A stretch of 11,246 nt of DNA from Endomicrobiia bacterium (lineage in GTDB: Bacteria; Elusimicrobiota; Endomicrobiia; PHAN01). This document shows, piece by piece, positions 7,064-11,246 of the stretch. The notes beneath the pieces are model-generated. The model did no database searches. It was not told where the DNA came from and was given only the letters and a program-made list of their open reading frames with translations. Made by a program: the position numbers and the translations under genes. Positions within the stretch are counted from its first letter, which is position 1; the number at the start of each line of letters is the position of its first letter. The stretch lies in assembly GCA_030018875.1 (NCBI GenBank), contig JASEHK010000034.1, forward strand, positions 1 to 11,246, written 5' to 3'.

Positions 7064-7162
7064 TGTCATTCCCGCGAAAGCGGGAATCTATTTGCTCCGC
7101 CGAATGACTGGATTCCCGTTCCCCGATTGATACCTTCGAGGACAAGTTTCACGGGAATGACA
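7064..7162. repeat. Palindromic repeat element between convergent genes
   Basis: The element is bounded by a perfect 11-bp inverted repeat, TGTCATTCCCG (7064-7074) and CGGGAATGACA (7152-7162). Inside the left end is a hairpin with an 8-bp stem and GAAA loop, ATTCCCGC-GAAA-GCGGGAAT (7068-7087), and a third related block, TGGATTCCCG, lies at 7109-7118. The motif GTCATTCCCGCGAAAGCGGGAAT resembles dispersed palindromic repeats found in many bacterial genomes, such as the Neisseria dRS3/NEMIS-type ATTCCC...GGGAAT family. No transposase is nearby, so it would be a non-autonomous, MITE- or REP-like element. Copy number in this genome cannot be seen from one window. The stretch 7040-7191 holds no gene. 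Confidence 0.7.
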
Positions 7163-7178
7163 CCCGTGGAGAGTTTTT
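7150..7178 (+). terminator. Possible weak terminator for the DUF2723 gene
   Basis: CACGGG (7150-7155) and CCCGTG (7163-7168) form a 6-bp stem with a 7-nt loop, and five T follow after 5 nt (7174-7178). It overlaps the right end of the palindromic repeat and would compete with the larger fold. The short stem and offset T run make it a weak candidate. Confidence 0.35.
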
Positions 7179-7191
7179 CACCGTCAACTAA

Positions 7192-8292
7192 TTAAAGATT
7201 TTTTATGACGCCGCCGCCGACGACCTTGTCCCGACGGTAAAATACCGCGGACTGGCCCGGCGTTACGCCGAAAACGGGCGCGCCAAGCTCGACCGCGAGG
7301 TCATCTCCCTGCCTTCGCACGCAAGCGCTTACTTCCATTGACAAATATCTTATTTTGACGCCGTATTCGGCGGGCAGTTTTTCATACGGGGGGCGAAGAA
7401 CCCAATCCGAGACAAGGAATTTTTCGGCAAGAGCGCGCTCTCGCGGACCCACGATTACGCGGTTCTCCGACGGCTCTATCCTCAGAACGTAAAGCCTTTC
7501 TTTTGAGGCGATGCCGAGCCCCGAGCGCTGTCCGACGGTAAACCTGAATATGCCGTCGTGACGGCCCAGTATGTTTCCGTCTTCGTCGGCGATGACTCCG
7601 TCGGCGGCGGATTCTTCCGACTTATGCCGGCGGCAAACGCCGGCGACGAAGTCCTTGTAATCGCCGCCCGCAAAACACGCGTCGCGGCTTTCTTTTTTGC
7701 GCGCGACAGGAAGGTCATTCGCCGCCGCAATACGCCGAACGTCCTGTTTTTTCAAATCTCCCGCCGGAAAAACGACCGAGGCGAGACGCTCGGGCGGCAC
7801 GCGCCATAGAAAATATGATTGGTCTTTCGATAAATCGGCGGCCTTGCCGACGAGGAAGGTCTTTTTCGCATCGTTATTTCTGACGGAAATCACATTTGCG
7901 TAGTGACCGGTGGCCAGACAATCGAATCCGAGAGACGCAGATTTATCCAGAAGCGCTCCGAACTTTACGGTCTCGTTGCAGACGACGCACGGGTTGGGCG
8001 TTCTTCCGCGCAAATATTCACGCGCAAACGAATCGGCGACCTCGCTCTTAAATATCTCCTCGAAATTGAAAACATAATGCCTGATGCCGAGTGTCCGGCA
8101 GACCTTCGCGGCGTCGGAAATATCGTCGAGAGAACAGCACCCGCCGTGGCGCTTTTTGTCATCGGAGGCGTTCCAGAGTTTCATTGTGGCTCCGACGACA
8201 TCGTGCCCCGCCCTGACCATAAGCAGAGCCGCGACGCTCGAGTCCACGCCGCCCGACATCGCGACGAGAACTTTTTTGACTCTCGGCTTCAC
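7192..8292 (-). CDS. mnmA: tRNA-specific 2-thiouridylase MnmA
   Basis: MnmA adenylates and thiolates uridine 34 in the wobble position of Lys, Glu and Gln tRNAs, giving 2-thiouridine. The 366-residue protein has the ATP-pyrophosphatase P-loop MSGGVDSS (12-19), the catalytic Cys102 in TPNPCVVCN (same position as in E. coli) and the second catalytic Cys206 in SRDACFAGG. C52-C53 in GGCCSLDD and C105 form an additional cysteine set seen in many MnmA proteins. ATGHYA and the C-terminal beta-barrel region (TVGQRSGLGIAS, FGVTPGQSAVFY) also fit. The start is the GTG at 8292: it gives the normal N-terminus, has GGAG 5 nt upstream, and overlaps the stop of the upstream glycosyltransferase gene (GTGA). 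An in-frame extension to 8367 would add 25 residues unlike the family. It is likely coupled to iscS two genes upstream, the usual sulfur source. Confidence 0.96.
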   Translation of the reverse strand: MKPRVKKVLVAMSGGVDSSVAALLMVRAGHDVVGATMKLWNASDDKKRHGGCCSLDDISDAAKVCRTLGIRHYVFNFEEIFKSEVADSFAREYLRGRTPNPCVVCNETVKFGALLDKSASLGFDCLATGHYANVISVRNNDAKKTFLVGKAADLSKDQSYFLWRVPPERLASVVFPAGDLKKQDVRRIAAANDLPVARKKESRDACFAGGDYKDFVAGVCRRHKSEESAADGVIADEDGNILGRHDGIFRFTVGQRSGLGIASKERLYVLRIEPSENRVIVGPRERALAEKFLVSDWVLRPPYEKLPAEYGVKIRYLSMEVSACVRRQGDDLAVELGAPVFGVTPGQSAVFYRRDKVVGGGVIKNL

Positions 8293-10076
8293 GGCCTCTC
8301 CCCGCCCCGAGCCGCCGAACCTGAGGCGCGGATCGGGTCGCAATATTTCAACTGATCCCTGAGCCACGGAGCGGCCTCACACTGGGCGCGCACCGCCTCA
8401 ATGGCCGCGGCGACGGAGTTTCTTATTTTTAGCGCAACCTTCGCGCGGGCGGCGGACGCCGGAACAAGATAATAAACGAAAATCGGCGAACTGTCCATTG
8501 CCGTCTCGGTCGCGTAGACCCGCGCCTCGGGATATATCTTTTTTAATGATTCCTCGACGGCGATTTCGGAGAGCGAAAGCCGCGACGCCACATAAATAAA
8601 GTCGCGCGGAGGTTTGCTTTCAAACTCAAAGTCGGGCAACGCCGACACGCACCGGAATTTCGAGCCGAACTCGGCGCGGGCGAGAAAAGTCATCGCGGGA
8701 TTTACGTAGAAACTCATCGGCAGAAAGACTTCATGCGAATCCAGAAGCCCGCCGGCGCGCCTCAGAACATCAACCTGCCACGCGCCGAACGCGCGCCGCG
8801 TTTCTTCGGACGGCGCCCACACAAAAAAATAATTTTTCGTCTCGACGAAAGCCATTGCGGCCAAAAGCGCGGCGGCCGTCAATGCCTTGAGAATCGTCCC
8901 TCGCCCCAATGCCCCGTAAGCGGACGCCGCAAAATAGCCGCAGAGAATAAAGGCCGGCGGCAAAACGCCTATCGTTCTTAAAGCGTGCGGCGCCTCGGAT
9001 GAAAATATTGACGGCAAAAACATCGCCGCGAACCAAAAGAAAAGAAAGGCCGCGGCGCTCCGTCGAGGGCCGAATACCAGATTCTTCGCGCCGAGCGCGA
9101 CGCCTCCGGCAAAAAGGACAAACAACCCGAAGGAAAACATCGGAGCAACGGGTATATTATGGCGGGGATTCGAGTCGCCCTCAAAACCGAACATAAGCGC
9201 CGATTTGATAAAGTTCGCCGAAGGCGAGGCGCCGTCGAAAACTGCGCGGGAGCGGGCCAGAAAAAACTCGGGGTGCCGGACAAAATGAAGCCAAAGAGGC
9301 AGGCTTACCAAGACCGCCGCGACGACCATTATGGCGACGCCGCGCGCGAGGGCGGGAAGTTTTTTATCCTCCCTTGAATATCTCATCCGCAAGGCCTCGC
9401 AAACCACCGCGAATAGAGCCGCGAAAGGCACAAACCTCGACGGAAGATAGGTATAGAAAGCCGCGCCGAGAAGAACTCCCGACACCGCGAAATCGCGGGT
9501 CTTCCGATTAGCGAACGCTCTGTACAAAAAGTAAAAAGCAAACGAAGAGACCAGCGGCAGGAGTATCCCCTGGAACGCTATCCGGCTGAAAGTAATGTGC
9601 CATCTGGAAAAAGCCATCGCAAAGGCCGCGACCAGCGCCGCGCGATAAGCGAACAAGTCGTCGTCGGCGTCGCCGCCGGAATATTTTTTCCGACGGAATA
9701 TCTCGAACGCCAACAGGAAAATACCCGCGACCGTGACTGCGCCCGCCAAAGCGGAAACAATCCTGAGCGAAACTATCGAAGCGCCGAATATCTTGAAGGA
9801 AACGGCGGCGATATAGGCGTACATAGCGTCTACGCCCCAGAGGCGGTTGAAGTAGGCCGGACGAGAGATTCCGTCGAGAATATCCGAAGCGCACAGGGCG
9901 TAAACTCCTTCGTCGAGATAAAATCCCGTCGGGACTTTGTCCAACCCCCAAAGTCTTATTATCAGAGCCGCCGCGAAAACGACCGCGGCCAAGCGCAACG
10001 AACGGGCGCGAAGGCGGCGCGAAGCCGCGCGCCCGACGGCGCCCGATGTCACGGATGGCGACGACGAGGCGTTCAT
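8289..10076 (-). CDS. Polytopic GT-C-type glycosyltransferase (GT39/ArnT-like)
   Basis: This is a 595-residue membrane protein. After a basic cytoplasmic tail (about 1-28) comes a first helix (29-43) and a periplasmic loop, GLDKVPTGFYLDEGVYA, whose D55-E56 pair matches the acidic motif that binds the lipid-linked donor in protein mannosyltransferase and ArnT-like enzymes. Multiple membrane segments follow to about residue 420, including the conserved-looking EAPHALRTIGVLPP block; the last ~170 residues are mostly soluble. Such enzymes transfer sugar from a polyprenyl-phosphate donor to protein, lipid A or polymer outside the inner membrane; the substrate here is unknown. The start at 10076 overlaps the iscS stop (ATGA), and its own stop overlaps the mnmA start (GTGA), so translation is probably coupled. 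A longer in-frame start at 10286 would lie deep inside iscS and is unlikely. Confidence 0.85.
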   Translation of the reverse strand: MNASSSPSVTSGAVGRAASRRLRARSLRLAAVVFAAALIIRLWGLDKVPTGFYLDEGVYALCASDILDGISRPAYFNRLWGVDAMYAYIAAVSFKIFGASIVSLRIVSALAGAVTVAGIFLLAFEIFRRKKYSGGDADDDLFAYRAALVAAFAMAFSRWHITFSRIAFQGILLPLVSSFAFYFLYRAFANRKTRDFAVSGVLLGAAFYTYLPSRFVPFAALFAVVCEALRMRYSREDKKLPALARGVAIMVVAAVLVSLPLWLHFVRHPEFFLARSRAVFDGASPSANFIKSALMFGFEGDSNPRHNIPVAPMFSFGLFVLFAGGVALGAKNLVFGPRRSAAAFLFFWFAAMFLPSIFSSEAPHALRTIGVLPPAFILCGYFAASAYGALGRGTILKALTAAALLAAMAFVETKNYFFVWAPSEETRRAFGAWQVDVLRRAGGLLDSHEVFLPMSFYVNPAMTFLARAEFGSKFRCVSALPDFEFESKPPRDFIYVASRLSLSEIAVEESLKKIYPEARVYATETAMDSSPIFVYYLVPASAARAKVALKIRNSVAAAIEAVRAQCEAAPWLRDQLKYCDPIRASGSAARGGERP

Positions 10077-11246
10077 TTCGATTTGTAAAGAGGCGAGATT
10101 TCGCGGAGTTTTTCGACTGTGGCGGGCAGTATTTTCAAGACGTGATTGACTTCGGCTTCGGTATTGTACTTGCCCAGAGAAAATCTGACCGAACCACGGG
10201 CTTGAGCCTTCGGACATCCGACGGCGGTTATGACGTGGCTTGGCTCGGTCGAACCCGACGCGCAGGCCGAGCCGGTGGCTACACACACATCCGCCATATC
10301 CAGAGCTACGACGAGGCTTTCCCCATCGAGATAATCAAAGGCGACGTTGAGCGTGCCGGCAAGCCGCTCGCTCGGATGACCGTTGAGGCGAACATCCCGA
10401 ATCGAAGAGAATATCCCGCGCTCAAGTTGCGCGCGCAGAGCGAGAATTTTCTTTTCGTCTTCCTCCATCGAAGACACGGCCGTTTCAAGCGCGAACGCCA
10501 TCGCCGCCGCGCCGGGCGCGTTTTCCGTCGAGGCGCGGCGATTGCCCTCGTGATGGCCGCCGTGCAGTAGCGGATGAAACTCAGCGCCCGAAGCGGCGTA
10601 AAGACATCCGACGCCTTTGGGGCCGTAAAATTTATGCGCCGATATCGAGATAAAATCCGCGCCGATTTTTATCGCGTTCAGAGGAATCTTGCCCGCGGTC
10701 TGGACGGCATCCACGTGATAATATACCCGCGAACGATTCGCCCGAGCCCTCCGCGCGTTGGCATTGTGTATGATGCGACCGATTTCGACAACGGGCTCTA
10801 TCGTGCCTATTTCATTGTTGGCATGCATAATACTGACCATTATGGTCGTGTCGCGGAGAGATTTTTCGATGTCGGACGGGTCAACGCTTCCGTATGAATC
10901 CACGGGGAGATACGTTATTTCGAAGCCGTGGTATTTGGAGAGATATTCGCAGACGTTCAAGACCGCGTGATGTTCCACCATTGACGTGATTATGTGGTTT
11001 CCGCGCGCTCTGTCGGCGAACGCCGCGCCCTTTATCGCCGTATTGTCCGACTCGGTGCCCGAAGAAGTGAATATTATTTCCGAAGGTTTCGCGGCGCCGA
11101 GTATGCGGGCGATTTTCTCCCTTGATTCTTCGAGTATCGCCTTCGCGTCCTGTCCGGCGGAATGAACGCTGGATGGATTGCCGTATGCCTCGCGCGCGAC
11201 TCTGGCCATAATATCTATGGCCTCGGGCGACGCGGGCGTAGTCGCG
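10073..11246 (-). CDS. iscS: Cysteine desulfurase (IscS/NifS family), N-terminus beyond window edge
   Basis: This PLP enzyme removes sulfur from cysteine to give alanine and an enzyme-bound persulfide, which feeds iron-sulfur cluster assembly and tRNA thiolation. The open frame continues to the right edge and begins ATTPASPEAIDIMARVA, matching the start of the family (usual DNNATTP), so only about 5-10 residues are missing; the ATG at 11209 is internal. In the 390 visible residues the PLP lysine is about K205 in SAHKFYGPKG, and the catalytic cysteine about C328 in ATGSACASGSTEPSH, typical of group I (IscS/NifS) enzymes. EAYGNPSSVH, HANNEIGTIEP and NRRASTEN are further family blocks. NifS cannot be excluded as the better name; no isc or nif partner is visible. 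It is followed by the glycosyltransferase with a 4-bp overlap and then by mnmA. Confidence 0.93.
   Translation of the reverse strand, partial: ATTPASPEAIDIMARVAREAYGNPSSVHSAGQDAKAILEESREKIARILGAAKPSEIIFTSSGTESDNTAIKGAAFADRARGNHIITSMVEHHAVLNVCEYLSKYHGFEITYLPVDSYGSVDPSDIEKSLRDTTIMVSIMHANNEIGTIEPVVEIGRIIHNANARRARANRSRVYYHVDAVQTAGKIPLNAIKIGADFISISAHKFYGPKGVGCLYAASGAEFHPLLHGGHHEGNRRASTENAPGAAAMAFALETAVSSMEEDEKKILALRAQLERGIFSSIRDVRLNGHPSERLAGTLNVAFDYLDGESLVVALDMADVCVATGSACASGSTEPSHVITAVGCPKAQARGSVRFSLGKYNTEAEVNHVLKILPATVEKLREISPLYKSK

Noticed and set aside
7065..7161. CRISPR repeat or tRNA-like structure in the convergent gap
   Set aside because: The related blocks are inverted rather than evenly spaced direct repeats, there are no spacers, and no tRNA cloverleaf or TTCRA arm can be drawn.
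8293..8367. A 25-residue N-terminal extension of MnmA
   Set aside because: The P-loop should begin about 12 residues from the start; the GTG at 8292 gives this, puts the catalytic cysteine at 102 and has a good ribosome binding site.
10077..10286. A 70-residue N-terminal extension of the glycosyltransferase
   Set aside because: It is arginine-rich low-complexity sequence lying inside the iscS coding region; the ATG at 10076 gives the normal tail before the first helix and a 4-bp ATGA overlap.
11207..11209. ATG as the start of the cysteine desulfurase
   Set aside because: The same frame upstream encodes ATTPASPEAIDI, the conserved N-terminal segment, up to the window edge, so this methionine is internal.

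Overview
This window looks like chromosomal housekeeping DNA from a diderm (Gram-negative-type) bacterium. Apolipoprotein N-acyltransferase (Lnt) implies outer-membrane lipoproteins, and SecA, RF2, a cold-shock protein, MnmA and an IscS/NifS cysteine desulfurase are core bacterial genes. Base composition is moderately GC-rich by eye and similar throughout, with no sign of a prophage, insertion sequence or CRISPR array. I cannot place the organism in a phylum from this sequence alone.

Layout. (a) Positions 1-4503, minus strand: secA, then lnt, then the first 66 codons of prfB, which runs off the left edge. The genes are tightly packed: secA overlaps or nearly touches lnt, and prfB begins inside the 3' end of lnt. 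prfB carries the classic programmed +1 frameshift (AGGGGG, 3 nt, CTT TGA C), so it appears as two short reading frames. (b) 4504-4966: a rho-independent terminator, a small cold-shock gene on the minus strand with a near-consensus sigma-70-type promoter, and a divergent promoter for the next gene. (c) 4976-7039, plus strand: a large membrane protein with a DUF2723-type N-terminal region and C-terminal TPR repeats. (d) 7040-7191: a convergent intergenic gap holding a palindromic repeat of about 100 bp. (e) 7192 to the right edge, minus strand: iscS/nifS (its N-terminus lies just beyond the edge), a multi-pass GT-C-like glycosyltransferase and mnmA, linked by two 4-bp stop/start overlaps.

How the genes fit together. 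IscS and MnmA are consecutive steps of tRNA 2-thiouridine synthesis, since the desulfurase supplies the sulfur that MnmA ultimately inserts. The glycosyltransferase between them has no obvious part in that pathway. SecA exports preproteins, including prolipoproteins that Lnt later acylates. The two polytopic membrane proteins both resemble GT-C enzymes and may serve surface glycosylation, but this is inference.

I found no clearly new multi-gene system. The most interesting points are small: the prfB recoding site, two extended -10 promoters placed so close to their start codons that the mRNAs may be almost leaderless, an eight-base homopolymer inside the cold-shock promoter spacer, and the palindromic repeat between converging genes.
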